From Spirometra erinaceieuropaei (lineage: Eukaryota > Platyhelminthes > Cestoda > Diphyllobothriidea > Diphyllobothriidae), in assembly GCA_902702965.1 (NCBI GenBank), contig CACRXP010000045.1, positions 661,805 through 725,804 on the forward strand: 64,000 nt of DNA, read 5' to 3'. Each line of letters starts with the position of its first letter. The stretch's first letter is position 1. This document shows positions 46,610 to 58,849 of this stretch, piece by piece. The notes beneath the pieces are model-generated. The model made no database searches. It saw only the letters and a list, made by a program, of their open reading frames with translations, and was not told where the DNA came from. The translations under genes and the position numbers were made by a program.

Positions 46610-47375
46610 CCACTCAGTGACCGACCAGTTGAAATATTGACTGAAATTTTAAAATGTGTTTACGACTAGGGAGGATTACTTAGACGCTGTTGTACTACTG
46701 AGTATCTTGCGGCATAATGCTATAATATTTCGGACTCGGCAGGATGTCAGCTTTTGTACATAGTGCTTTTCAATCTCCCGTACTAGCCTTACTTGGAAAA
46801 AATGACTACTTAAACAGCATGCATTTTTCACATAGATTTTCGATGGTCTTATACATCTTATAAAAACCATAAACAAAATAAACGCTCTTTCATTCGTTTG
46901 ATAAAAAACTTACGCTATCCTTATATCTTATTAATGAAGATGGAGCATAATTATGTTTCAAAAATTTTTCTAGTTGCCGAATAACTTGCAGCCTGATCAT
47001 TCGTTGCATTAGCGCTAATTGATTTCCGTCTGCAAGTTGCGTGTGTTCCGCGTAAAGAAAATCAAATATTCTTATATGCCTTTAAAAATATACCATATAG
47101 AGCCCATAAAATTTTGCAACGGATGTGGACTGTATCGTACGTTTCATGAGAAGCAGTGTTAAATTGACAGATGCGATGCTATGTCAGTGAACATTGGCGG
47201 TCTTGAAAACTCTCACGATTAGAAACTGTTTTAAAACCTGATTATACTCCACCTTCATTTATAAAATATACGGATGGCGTTGTCTTCTATCCAACTACTG
47301 TGAGAAAATCTATTTTGTATGTGGTTTCTATAAGATGTATTTGAATTTGCATGGCCATCAAAAACCAAGGAGAAA
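46610..47375. repeat. FB foldback element, subfamily with GTGACCGA terminus, 3' truncated
   Basis: CAGTGACCGACCAGTTGAAA at the left and ACTACTTAAACAGCATGCAT, a loop with TCATTCGTTGCATTAGCGCT, and the right arm up to CATCAAAAACCAAGGAGAAA. Matches 63244 closely. The last 200 bases of the arm are replaced by unrelated sequence. Confidence 0.8.
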
Positions 47376-47589
47376 ATGTTCCGTGTGGCCCGCTGAAGAC
47401 GGCTAATAAGTCAGAAATGGCCATTAGGGTCTCCCTCTTCTTTGTCGGTAATGCCATTCTCCCTATGAAGGTAAGTATTCTCCGTGACAGTCTACTGAAC
47501 AGTCTTGTCATGGGTTTCCTTAATCGGCATACCATTGTCATGATCGTCTACTAATTTGAACGGCTGCATGAATTCAACCAAGATCATTA

Positions 47590-47850
47590 TTTCTCTAACT
47601 CAATAGCGAAAAAAGCCCCGATATCGATGAGGTTCGCACCCTTGACCACAAGGGCGTGTGTTCAGCCAATGATTTAATCCCTTAGGCTATTAGATTCCAG
47701 CCGATGGCCTTGATTTTAGTTACACTTGGGCTGAGTTACCCGGCCAGCGTATGCAACCTACCAAATCGCATGCAGTATGCTGATTGCCGAGGCAGCATTT
47801 CCTACGCGAATGGTATATAATCAACCAGATAATCACCAATCGCACTTAGG
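47590..47850 (-). repeat. tRNA-derived SINE, decayed
   Basis: On the minus strand TAGCCTAAGGGATTAA and GGTGCGAACCTCATCG stand for the A and B boxes. Flanking ACTTGGGCTGAGTTACCCGG and GCAGCATTTCCTACGCGAAT (plus strand) align with the 61096-61330 copy, which places it in the main SINE family. Confidence 0.6.
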
Positions 47851-48362
47851 TAGTTGATGTTTTTGGCAGATTTGCATAATTAATGCGATCCAATTGTCAA
47901 GGCCTCGAAGGCTACGAAATGAGAGCATTCGCTACACGCAAAACTTTCATTGGTTGTCGTGTATCGGAGCCCCAGCGAAGCTGCAGCCTTTTTTACAATG
48001 TGTCAGATGAATTATGCGAATCGGCGTAAATCTTCGACAAAGCAATTAAACTCAATGTAAACTAACCTTCGAGTGATGCACCACTTTCTCGTTTAACAAA
48101 CACCGTAATATTTGCTCAGCGTTATTTTTTTCAAAGAATGTACCATGGTATTCCGATGTCTTTAATAATACATGTAACTGATGAGACATTTTGATGAACC
48201 TATTTTTCTCTAGAGAAGTCAACATCAGAAAACGTATACCTTCGATAATTCATTAACAAACCAAAATAGTCAAAGACATCGCGGCAACAAGGTAAAGAAT
48301 CGAAAACAAACAATGAACAAAAGTGGTAAGAGCGTCTTGGTATTTTCAAACTGGTGAACAAA
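47851..48362. other. Unassigned stretch
   Basis: AT-rich, nothing recognised. Confidence 0.4.
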
Positions 48363-48840
48363 AGGAGGGCGCAGTGTCCCAGTGGGTAGGGTTTGTGTCA
48401 CCTCTGCAAGGCGACGGTAATGCTCGTTCGACTGTCTCATCCGACAATGTCCATCGTGTGCACCAACGCAAGCTGCAGCAGGCACGGTGACTGGCGTATG
48501 ATCTACTGCACTCTCTCCTCCTCCCTCACCTGGGCTCCGTGTCAAGACAGATTCAAAAAGATCGGAGGTAGGAAAGGGTGCAGGTGGATGGCGCGGCCGT
48601 AATGGCCTCTTGGCGTTCCACTCCGCATTTCCTGGTCCACACAACCAATGACTAGGTTTTTAACCAACAACAACAGCAATAACAACTTAAAAGACATGAA
48701 TGACTGAGCAGCCAGGCTCACGACCTGTATACCCAGCGGGAGCGCAAGTCCATCTACCACCAGAGTACCAGGAGCCGGAGAATCGCCAGCGTACACCAGA
48801 CTGCGAGGGTCATGGTTTGCCGATCGCAGCATAGCAGACG
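48363..48840 (+). repeat. GC-rich repeat G
   Basis: GACAATGTCCATCGTGTGCA, GCAGGCACGGTGACTGGC, GGGCTCCGTGTCAAGACAGA, GGCGTTCCACTCCGCATTTC, GGTTTTTAACCAACAACAAC and the end GCGAGGGTCATGGTTTGCCG. From 48503 on it is part of the right arm of the inverted duplication. Confidence 0.75.
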
Positions 48841-50130
48841 CTCACAAACCACGGGGCCCAGAAGGGTGATACACAGCCCTGAATTTGCTCGGGTCATCAC
48901 CCTTCAAAAGATGGGTCAGTCAGCCACTTCCAACGCGACGGTAATATGTGGGTGAGAAAACGTGGTGTCAAGTTGGTCGAAAGTAGCTGGATGCCTTGAA
49001 GAAACAGATGGCTTCGAGCATTCAATGCAGCCTTGCACAAGCCATTTAATGCTGTATTTCAGGATGTGAAGTTGTCCTTCCACCGCCCCACAGAGCTACC
49101 CGCCTGGCAGTAACCAGAACGTTGAGGTCCAAATCCTCTTAATGTTCATGTTTAGCCATCCGAAAACCGTAAACTGAGAGACTTGAGTGGCAATTTAAAT
49201 TCCTTGCTCCCTAGCCAGCCAAAACTTAACTTAATGGTTTATATTCACATGACATGTTACATCTTGGACTTTTTTCGGCCATTTTTTCATTACCCTTCGT
49301 CTAAAATAAATCCTGTTTAAATCAACATATGTTGCCACCCGACAGCACCTAACCGTTTCACGCTCTGCATGGACGAATTTTGCAGGTTGCCACCAAATAT
49401 TTCAATCCACGTTAAGTATGTCGACGCTAATTGGCACAGCAAATAGAAGCGTTTTGTCAAGGTCGCTTGGTGAATAAAACATGAAATATTGCCGCCGGTT
49501 GCAAACGGGCATGCATTTTACTGGGTTCAATGTGATTTTATAAAGCGATCCTCGTAAGTGCCAAGGGTCGCTCGGAGGCTTGATTTACTGTAAGTAACGC
49601 GTCTCACGAAATATTAGCTGAATTTCGGGAATATAATTTTCGTTAGGAAGAAGTACCTGGGTTGTTAGGAGATATTGATTGTCATGCAACCTTGTCTCAA
49701 CATGTGTCATTCACGCCAAGGTGTTGGCATTTGAATGCGTCTCTTCTCGACCGCCTATCAGCGCCCCACTCACTAAGCTTTAACTATGCAAATAGTAGAC
49801 ATCTTTTATCGATTAATGATGTCCTTATCAAATTAAAAGCATTTTATAACAAATACGCACAAGACATCCTTTTTTATACTGGCCTGTTATGAAATAAAGT
49901 CGTTTTTGAAATCATTCACTAGGTGAAACGGCGGCCTTCGGATTTATAAAAGTTTCTCCCTTTCCGAACAATATAACTAACTTGCTACTGCACTTGCGTC
50001 TACATTACTAATACGACACATAAAGCTCATGAAACGTTATGGTACATATTTACACGCTACATATCTCATAAGGGACATCAGTAAACTTCCAGGCACGACG
50101 TCATTTTAATAACCATAACAGTATTTTTTA
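48503..50130. repeat. Right arm of the 1.7-kb inverted duplication
   Basis: Reverse complement of 42705-44437, diverged but alignable throughout. It retains about 100 bases near 49400-49510 (TGTCGACGCTAATTGGCACA) that the left arm lacks. Confidence 0.88.
49588..50045. repeat. FB element in the right arm, truncated
   Basis: Starts CTGTAAGTAACGCGTCTCAC (TA at 49586-49587), then ATTGATTGTCATGCAACCTT and TTGAATGCGTCTCTTCTCGA. About half the element remains; its inner end differs from the left-arm copy. Confidence 0.7.
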
Positions 50131-50313
50131 AGAGTTCTTAATTGCAAATTTCAAAACTCTAAAGGGCATCACTTCTTCCAATAAAGCATGTAAAGAAGAC
50201 GTAATCTGCCGCCAGCTGAATGAGAGAACGGGTACTTTTACTAATGTCTCCCGTGAAGTAGATTTGACCTAATAGGTGAGAGGAATATTATCGTAATGTA
50301 TTTATGATACTTA

Positions 50314-51224
50314 CAGTAGGTGGGCTAACCCATGAAATGTCAACCGCAATTCCAAAATGCGTTTCCGTTTCGAAAATATTAATTAAGCTGGGTTGTAATA
50401 ATAATCATCATGCAACGTAATTCTATAAAAATTCAGTTACCCCAGGACGCCGGCTTTTGAAAAAACTTCCTTCGGGCTGCATGCTGACTTCCAAGCGAAC
50501 ATATATTCGGCCGCATGCAAAAACCACACTCTGTAAAAAATGACTACTAAATTGGCGTGAAATTTTCGCATTTATTTTCGAAGCCTTTATAAAATTCATC
50601 AACTTTTATACAAAAAATTCATAGACATATGCATTCTTTTACTTATTCGGTAGAAACGTACGTCTTCGTTTATTTCCATACTTAAAAAACGACTGTAAAT
50701 CGGTTTTGAAAACTTTTCTAATTGCGAGATTTTTTATAGCTCGAAATGGTTGCTCATAAAACGTCATGTCTCTGCATTTAATAACGTGGCGTGCAGAGTT
50801 AACAACATGGCTCAAATCCACTACTAATTTTTGTGAACTCCATATGGTCTCCTCTAAATTTTGTAGATGAATGTTTGGTTTTTTGCGCGCGGAAAATATG
50901 CCGCTTGTAGTTTGTAAACCCTGAAGACAAGTGTAACGGTAGGTCTGATTCAAAGGTATTCTAGGATTGGAAAAGTTTCTAAAAACCCAATCATACCCTA
51001 CTCTCGAGTATAAAATTGTAAGAAGACCTAACCTCCTACCGAATGAGCAAAAACTGAACATTTAAAGCATGTTTTCCATAAAATATAATTTCGTTTTTAA
51101 GGGCGTCCGAAATCAATGACAGAATGTATGCTACTTATGTAGTCATTTTTTACAGAGTGTAGGTTTTGCATGCGGCCAAAAATATGTTCTTTCAAAAGGC
51201 AGCATCTTAGGTTAACTGAATTAT
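50314..51224. repeat. FB foldback element, truncated at its right end
   Basis: TA at 50312-50313 and CAGTAGGTGGGCTAACCCAT. The left arm, loop (GTTGCTCATAAAACGTCATG) and right arm continue to GGTTAACTGAATTATTGTA, where the next FB copy begins without its own terminus. The minus frame 50639-51061 (140 codons) lies in the loop and arms and is chance. Confidence 0.88.
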
Positions 51225-51230
51225 TGTAAT

Positions 51231-51987
51231 TGCTTTCCGATGCGCTAATAAATTCAAATATATTTCATAGAAAAAGGCATGGAAATATTGATTTCTTCAC
51301 ACATTCGGTAGTGAGTTACGTCTTCTTAAATTCTATACTTCAAGGATAGGTATAATTCAGTTTCAGAAAACTTTTCAAAACTCCGAATAAATTTGAACCT
51401 AACTTGCAGTTACACTTGCGTTCAGGGTTTCCAAAATATAATGCCTATATTTCCCGTGTAATAAAAGTTATACATTCATACATGCCATTAAGAGGAGACA
51501 AGATGGATTTCGTAAACGTTTGCAGTAAATTGGAGCCATGTTGTAAACTTTACAAGCAACAATGATAAATGCAGAGACACGATGTTTTATGAACAGGCAT
51601 TTCATGGTCTTAAAAATCTCAATAAGAAACTTTTTAAAGCCGATTTATACCATTTCTTGAGGTAAAACACTTGAAGAAGGCGTAATTCTCTACCAAATCA
51701 ACAAAAAGGTGAATCTTTTCTTGCATGTTTTCTATGAAATATATTTAAATTTATTGGGGCATTGAAAGTCAGTAAGAAAAATTCATATTACATAAGCAGA
51801 CTGTGGTTTTTGCAGGCGGCGTAAAAGAGGTTCGTTCAGAAGCCAGCACCCTTAAGTAAATGAATTATTATGGGATTATGCTGCATGGCGATTAATGTTA
51901 CAACCCTACTTAAGTAATATTTTACAGACGATAGTGCATTTCAGAATTTCAGTTGACGTTTCCTGATCTGTCTCATTTACCGTATCT
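51231..51987. repeat. FB foldback element, truncated at its left end
   Basis: Starts inside the left arm (TCCGATGCGCTAATAAATTC), loop orientation opposite to the preceding copy, right end GTTTCCTGATCTGTCTCATT then TACCG. Confidence 0.85.
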
Positions 51988-52317
51988 AGCCTGCAATAAA
52001 ATCCGCCACATTTTCAAAAAAAACTAGATAGTTGATCAAATCAGCATGTACTTTTGAAAGGTTGATACAATCTTGTAAATTTTCAGCATACCGAAAGAAA
52101 AAAATTCATATTCTCGAAGCATGAGGAGTATTGACAGTCTGACATGCTTCATTTGACTTAATTGTAAATTTAAATCCCACCGCAACTGCGGAGTTTTTCG
52201 CAGTGTTGTCGAAGGAAGTATTTAAATTCGCCGAAATCACCCATGAGTTAAATGAGTCTGATAGTACTTTGGGGAATTTTAAATCGATTGGAAAATATCG
52301 CTTAGGCAGTTAAATAT

Positions 52318-53274
52318 AATATATAAGCTGACTCACGAAATGTTTATCGAAAGACTGAAATGCGTTTTCTGCCCGAAAATATTTCTTAAGTAGGGTTGTA
52401 ATATTAATCACTGGGTAGCATAATCCCATGATAATTCAGTTAACTCAGAATGTTAACTTTCGAAAGAGCTTTTTCTTCTCGGAAAAAACGACTGCTTATG
52501 TAGTATGATTTTTTCTCATTAGTTTTTGGTGCCCGCATAAATTCAAATATAGTTCATAGAAAAAGTGCACATAAACTATTTATCCTCTTGCTACTTTGGT
52601 AGGAAATTACGCCTTCTTCAAAGTTTATACTTCTAAGAAGGGTGTAACTCGGTTTTAAAAAACGTTTCCAACCCCCGAATAATTTTGAGCCCGTCATGGC
52701 GTTACACTGGCGTTCAGCGTCTGCAAACTACAAACTTTATATTTTCCGTGTGTAGAAAATCACACATTTCTATACGCCATTAAGAGATCGTATATGTTTC
52801 GGAAATGTTTGCAGTGGATTTGAGCCGTATTGAATACCATAAAAGCAGCATAAGTAAATGCAGATACACGATGTTTATGAACGGGTATTTACGATATTAT
52901 AAAATCTCGAAGATAAGTTAAATTATGCCCTGTCTCCACGTATAAAATTTGAAAAAGACGTACTTTTCCACCAAATAAGTAAAGGAAGAAATAGTTTGCA
53001 TGCATGTCCTCCATGAAATAAATGTGAGTTTATTTGCGCATCAAAACTTATTTAGAAAAATTCATACCACAAAATTTGTCAATTTTTGCATAGTGTGGTT
53101 TTTGACAGGCAGTGGAAAGACGTTCATTCAAAAGTTGAAATCTCGACGTAACCGAATTATTATGAAATTATTCCGCATGGTGATTAATATTACAGCCCTG
53201 TTTAAGTAATCTTCCCGAGTCAAAAGCACATTTCAGAATTTCGGTTGACATTTCATGAGTTAGCACATCTTCTG
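52318..53274. repeat. FB foldback element, full length
   Basis: Left terminus decayed (AAGCTGACTCACGAAATGTT); right end TTTCATGAGTTAGCACATCT then TCTG before TA. The arms pair TAAGTAGGGTTGTAATATTA with TAATATTACAGCCCTGTTTA. Confidence 0.88.
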
Positions 53275-54149
53275 TAACCGTATCAGAATTGGTAGATTTC
53301 ACCATACATTCCTTTAGGTTGCTGTAGTAGCTTAGCCCAACTTTAATTATACTCAATCCTACCGGTTGTTGGAACGTTGGTTGTACACAACCCTCATCCT
53401 TGCTGCTGAGATCACCGAGGTTTTCAAAATTGGGTCAGACAACTTATTCACACCCATAAAAATCGCCAATTAAATTGCGTGACTTTTTGCTAGGTTCTGG
53501 TTCGGCCTGTTCTTCTTTCTTTACGTTATTTCCAATGCTTGACGACATTATCAGTCTCATACGGGAGCCAGCTGACCTTTTACTCGGGCAATTTAACCCG
53601 GATCCTGTTCCATCATAAATATTTAGAGGAGAAAGGTGTACCGGGCACAATCCTCCCCCCTAAAAGTGCTTTCACGGTACCGAGGTCTTCTTTATGCTGT
53701 CCCAGGGTGATGTCTGGATACGCTGGTAGAAACGATGATGACAGCATCAAACTCTAGTCCTTTTGGGGTGACTCTTAAAAGTTAAATTGAATCCGCTCTT
53801 CTAGTTCCTTCACTGCGAATAAGACAACCGGTCTGTACAGGGAATTGTCGAGCGGTTTATTTCTGATCCATTAAGAAGAGAAGTAAATTATAGCCTGTTC
53901 CGTCCCCTCAGTGTGCTCGTGTGCGTGAAAAGGAAGTAGAAGTGTTCTTTAAGTCGTATGTTTAAAAAACTCATTGAGATTGTATGTAACACCTGACGCC
54001 AAGACGGCAGTTAGAACAATTGTATATGTCCTGACGAACGGCAGGCGTGTGCACGCAATTTTTTGCCGCATTGTGTCATCTGGTTAAGGGAGAAGGACAA
54101 CCTTTCGTGCCTCCCTTCATGCACACAACACTATTTGATTGTTTACCTG
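53275..54149. other. Unassigned stretch
   Basis: Opposite frames of 68 to 72 codons near 53444-53757 without recognised motif. Confidence 0.4.
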
Positions 54150-54990
54150 TGAGATAATAGAAGTTACTTTCTGTAACAACGAGCAGACTTCTCATTGGTT
54201 TTCTGAAGGTCAAATTCATAATGGAGTAAGGGCAGTGCGACAAGTTACCTTTTCTGGACGTCCTCACGACTAAACAGGATGATGGTTTAATCAGGCAACC
54301 GGTTTTTTTTATAAGCGAGGAGATAGTGAATTCAGAAATTGTCTGCCTTAAAACAACCTTGCCTAACTGTGAATATGCAGAAGGCTTCATCAAAAAGTAG
54401 AGCTGCATCTTATGGCTAAAACTGACGGAACAGTCGGCTGCGTAAAAGCGCCTTGTAGGATCCTTATCCTTTAGGCGGTGACAATATTTCAACCACTTTC
54501 AAGCGACGATTGAGATAAACAAGTGGAAGAACGGACAACGCAGCCGAACTCGTACTCAGCAGTCCCACCAAGACTATTCCAATTCCATGGGCAAAGGATA
54601 CCGTGCCATTGCGCGCCATCTCCAACTGTGTTTACGAATTCACATGCACTTGTGGATGTAAGTACGTAAAGCGAACCCAAAGGCAGTTGGCAGGCAGGTA
54701 AATCGAGCACCTGCCTAATTGGCTTCTAAAGTAGGAAAATAAAATGACTCATTTTTCTATCACGAAACACCTCCCAGATAGCGGTCACTCCGTTGACTGC
54801 ATAGCATCTTCCTTTTGGCCGCGAACATCTAGAACTTTGCGCTACTTCGACCACCCTACGTACGGTGGGAGAAGCCCGACCCATGCAAGCAGTTGGACTA
54901 CGTTGCCAACCTCAGCTTGCCCCGATAAATCACCTTCCTTTGATTTAGGCATCCCTTCTGCGTGTAAGTTTTACCACATCCGCCATTAAA
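54150..54990 (+). pseudogene. PLE-4: end of reverse transcriptase and GIY-YIG endonuclease, broken
   Basis: LKVKFIME, a stop, then GQCDKLPFLDVLTTKQDDG (54239-54290) is the thumb-proximal LPFLDV block that follows the PLE polymerase palm. After a disrupted interval, AISNCVYEFTCTCGCKYVKR (54607-54668) and TQRQLAGR, stop, IEHLPNWLL, then SITKHLPDSGHSVDC (54760s) give the GIY-YIG domain with the second motif reading YVKRT instead of YVGRT. This lineage (CVYEFTC, HLPNWLL) differs from PLE-1, PLE-3 and the H family. The minus-strand frame at 54076-54492 is a shadow. Confidence 0.82.
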
Positions 54991-55265
54991 GTATTCGTGA
55001 CCTTTCTTCACCCGCTAATTACCCTTTCCTGGCGTTAGGTTTGAGGAACCGTGCAGACTGTTTTAGTAACGTGATAATCACTCACATTGTACATGTCTTC
55101 TACAGTGAACGGTTCATCAGCTTCCTATCATAGGTCTACTTAAGGTGATTTCCGTTGAGCCTCTTTATTCTTTAACCTGCATCGTATCATAAGAGGGATT
55201 ATGACAGTACTGACATCTCACTCGAGTTACACCTAGGCGGGAAAGAAGATGAGACTATTTACATA

Positions 55266-56254
55266 CAGTATGTGGGCTAACTCATGAAATGTCAACCGGA
55301 ATTCCGAAATGCGTTTTCGTTTTGAAAAGATTAATTAGATGACATTGTAAAACTATTCATCTTGCAGCATAAGTTTATAATAATTAAGTTACCGCAGGAT
55401 GCCTGTTTTCGAAAGAACTTCCTTCGGGCTGCATGCAAAGACTACACTATGTAAAACACGACTACTTAATTAGCATGCATTTTTCTCATTGATTTTTAAT
55501 GCCCTTAAAAGTCAAATTATATTCCATGGAAAACATATATGAAAATATTCAGCTTTCGCTCATTCGGTAAAAAATGCGTCCTCTTCCAATTTTATACTCG
55601 ATGGAGGGAGATAATTTGGTCTTAAAAAAGTTTCCAATTGTGGGACTTTTTGTAACCGTGAAATGGCCGTTGACAAAAACTCGTGAATCTGCATCTACCA
55701 ATGTGGCTTGTAAAGTTAACAATATGGATCAAATTCAATGATAAATCTTATGAACCCTATATGGTGTCCCTTCATTACCGTAGAGAAATGTGTGGTTCTC
55801 CGTACGCCGAAAATATACAGCTTGTAGTTTGTAAGCCCTGAATCCAAGTGTAACGGCAGGTTGGAAATCAAAATTATTCAGGGATTGGAAAAGTTTTTGA
55901 AAACAAATTATACCATGCTTTCGAGTATAAGATTGAAAGAAGACGTACTTTTCTACCGAATAAGAAAAGAAATGAATATTTTATGCATGTTTTCCATGAA
56001 ATATAATTTGACTTTCAGAGGCATCGAAAATCAATGATGAAAATTCATGCTCCTTAAGCAGTCATTTTTACAGTGTTCTTTCTGCATGCAGCCGAATAAA
56101 AGTTCTTTCGAAAGCAGGTTTCCTGTGGTAACTGAATTACTATACAATTATGCTTTAGGCTGATTTGTTTTACAACCCTACCTAATTAACCTTTTCGAAA
56201 CAAAAACGCATTTCGGAATTTAGGTTAACATTTCATGAGTTAGCCCAACTACTG
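55266..56254. repeat. FB foldback element, intact (989 bp)
   Basis: TA at 55264-55265, CAGTATGTGGGCTAACTCAT; ends GTTAGCCCAACTACTG before TA at 56255. Arms 55266 to about 55645 and 55880-56254 are reverse complements; loop about 235 bases in the orientation opposite to 35762. Confidence 0.92.
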
Positions 56255-56704
56255 TATGCACATTAGCGAGAATGGACGACAGAGAATTCGGGTAGATTGA
56301 TACAATACTGTTTCGGGCATATTTTGCCCTTCTTCAGCCAATCATAACCCTGACCCGCATCTGGGATCAGAAACAGAAACGTGCGCTCAGACACACCTGG
56401 CTCAGTTGGTCCACCACTGAGGTCTGCCAGATGGGTCATAAGCACTTCATCGAACCAAAGCCCATCATTGCCCCGCCACCTGTCATTCTCTGTCGCTGCA
56501 GATCGTGTATTTATTCAGTCAGGAAGGGTGTTCACCGGTCATTTGGCGCGACGTGCTTGTCCCATTGTGTCTTGGGATTCGATCTAGAGTCCTCGTGGCC
56601 AGTCTCATAGCTACCACGAATACCAACAAAGTCAAGAAGGACTGTGGTGGCCATTTCCAGCTTACTCTTCGTCGGTAGCGAACCATACCTAACCGCAGAT
56701 CAGG

Positions 56705-56790
56705 GTGGTCTGTAGTTCGAACCTGCTTCATTGGTCATCTGGCATTATTAAGCTTATCATTCTACCACTGAGCCACCAGCACGCTGCCTC
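56705..56790 (-). repeat. tRNA-like SINE head
   Basis: Minus strand TGGTGGCTCAGTGGTAGAAT is a canonical A box and GCAGGTTCGAACTACAG a canonical B-box region at tRNA spacing. The anticodon region does not fold convincingly and no tRNA end is seen, so a SINE or tRNA pseudogene is more likely than a tRNA gene. Confidence 0.6.
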
Positions 56791-57759
56791 GTTGGTTGTG
56801 GTCGAAAATGTCAGCAGTGTTAAAGCGTTGGACTATTTAACTCTCGATGTCCCCAGGACCCTGTTTGAATCTCAGGTTATTCAGACCCGAGACTGGGTAT
56901 GGCTGGCGGACAACGGCTGGTAAGGCCGAACTGGCCATCTCAATTACTCGTTTCTCTGTCAGTTTTCCGTCCAGCTAAAGATGAGGCCAGAACTCGAGAA
57001 TTATTATTTCGTGAGGATGTTTCTTGTCTATTTCTAATTCAAACAAAATAAACAGCATGAATACAGGGTTGACTGATCGCGCGCGGTAGTTTTTGGAGAC
57101 AAAGCGATCCCTTTATGTCCTCTCGAAGGTAATGAAGAAAGGGGAACAGTTTTCAGTATCGAACGATTGCCCCTTAGTGCCCTGAGGAAGGAAAGTCGTT
57201 GACGGCTGGCTTGGTTCAAATATACGTTCGAATTAGCCGGTCGTACCACGGGTCCAGTAAACGGATACAACGCCTTACGTAGAACATAGCGTGTTAAATT
57301 TGTGACAAGTGGGAAAGTATTTTTGTTTTTTTTAAGTCCACCACCTCTGTCGATATCACATTCAGGACAAACGACATACCGCCTGAGTGAAGGATCCCGG
57401 AGGGCTTATTGGCGGCATATAGTAAACATATCTAGCTCAGCGCAGAACGCGCATCAGATGGAGAATCCAAAAAATGCCAAAAGCTGCATGCGCGAAGTTC
57501 AACTTCAGCGAGTGGATGATAGTCTGTCCTTTTCAACCTCAAAAAATGTTCTAATCTGTGTCAAAATGCAACTGGACTATTATGCTTGGACAAGACATAA
57601 AATGGCCTGAAGGTAATTGCTGTGAAAACGTTTTCCCATTGCCTTGCCAGATGACATGATTATCGTACAGGTTCAGCGGAATTTTCGTGAAATGATTGGT
57701 CCATTTGGTGGGTCGTAAAAAGGGGGTCATTGGTGAAGTGCCAACGTTGGTGGCATCGA

Positions 57760-57842
57760 CGCGACGGCCTATTCGGTAGAGCGCCCAAGCGTTAACCCGG
57801 AAGCCTTGACCGTTTGATCTCATGTCGCGGAAGTTGAACTTG
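57760..57842 (+). repeat. tRNA-like SINE head (weak)
   Basis: GGCCTATTCGGTAGAGCGCC as A box and GACCGTTTGATCTCATG as B box. Confidence 0.4.
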
Positions 57843-58239
57843 GTTTATTCTCGGTAGGCTCGCCGACAAATGCAACAGAATTGTAAATCGGCCTTTCTGC
57901 TATCCACTCAGTGTGTCTGTGGGTAACAGTCTGGACTGCTAGACAAAGCGATGAATTCATACGAGTGCCTAGGCGGCTTCTAAATGACGCTGCCCAACCC
58001 AAACGTAATATTTAAGCAACTCACGGAATAGTCAATGAGGCAGTATGATTGCATTGAGCAACATCAGTGGCGAGGCTTAAAACGGAAAGGCTTAAGGGGA
58101 TGATGAACAGCTAAATTAGGGCATTGCCATTAGCTGACGTATAATATAAAAGATAACTAAATTCTGCAAAGCTACTTCAGTTAAAAAAAACATCAAGAAC
58201 CCAAGGTCAGCAGACGTACGTTTCTGATTATTAATCATC

Positions 58240-58575
58240 AGTCCTGTCAAGTTAATCAGGCTCATCCAGCGTTAACTTTCACTTGGGAAAAAGAGAACAG
58301 AGACTGCTCCCCATTTCTGGACGTCCTACTTAATAGAGCACCCAATGGAGCAATTTGTAGAAGTGTCTTTTGCCAGAAATCACGGACAGAACAATACGCC
58401 ACATTGTACAGTTTGTTCAACTAAGTCAGAAAGGAAGCTTAGTCCGCAGTCTCCCCAACCGACCTAGGAGAAAATGCTCTCCAGATACGTTGGGGAACGC
58501 CCTCGTCATTACACTAAACACTCCGCGAGAAAATGGGTTTCCTGAAAGGTTCATTAGTCAAAATATGGAGTGACG
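58240..58575 (+). pseudogene. PLE reverse transcriptase fragment (PLE-5)
   Basis: HPALTFTWEKENRDCSPFLD (58266-58325) continues VLLNRAPNGAICRSVFCQKS and, one frame over, QKGSLVRSLPNRPRRKCSPD and ENGFPERFISQNME to 58573. These are the post-palm blocks of a PLE reverse transcriptase (FTWE, PFLDVLL, NGxPxRFI). One frameshift separates them. Only about 110 codons survive, with no palm and no endonuclease. Sequence suggests the same broad lineage as PLE-4. Confidence 0.8.
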
Positions 58576-58849
58576 TCCCCTAAAATCTGACATATCGACA
58601 ACTAGGAAGAATGGGTTAATTCTTCCACTAACATTCAGAACGTCGTTTGAACAATAATGTTACTTGCACGTATCCCGCAGCTAAGACTAGTTTTCCCAAG
58701 CACTCCATTTCTTCGCCTTGAAGGTATATATAACTGTACAGTCCTTGGATGAACAATCGAAAGCATAAGTTTGCCGAACTGTATTCCTTAAATGCTTACA
58801 TGGGTATCGTCGTTAAATTTTAAAAAGATTGCTTTTGCCAAGTAAAGTA

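Larger units (their letters stand above)
56255..58239. other. Unassigned stretch with two tRNA-like SINE heads
   Basis: Opposite short frames throughout (longest 102 codons at 57302-57610) without recognised domains. Confidence 0.4.

Noticed and set aside
50639..51061. 140-codon minus-strand frame
   Set aside because: Lies across the loop and arms of an FB element and is not open in other copies.
54076..54492. 138-codon minus-strand frame
   Set aside because: The opposite strand encodes recognisable PLE residues (KLPFLDVLTTKQDDG), so the minus frame is a shadow.
56705..56790. Functional tRNA gene
   Set aside because: A and B boxes are good, but anticodon stem and acceptor stem do not form and no terminator follows; a SINE head or pseudogene fits better.
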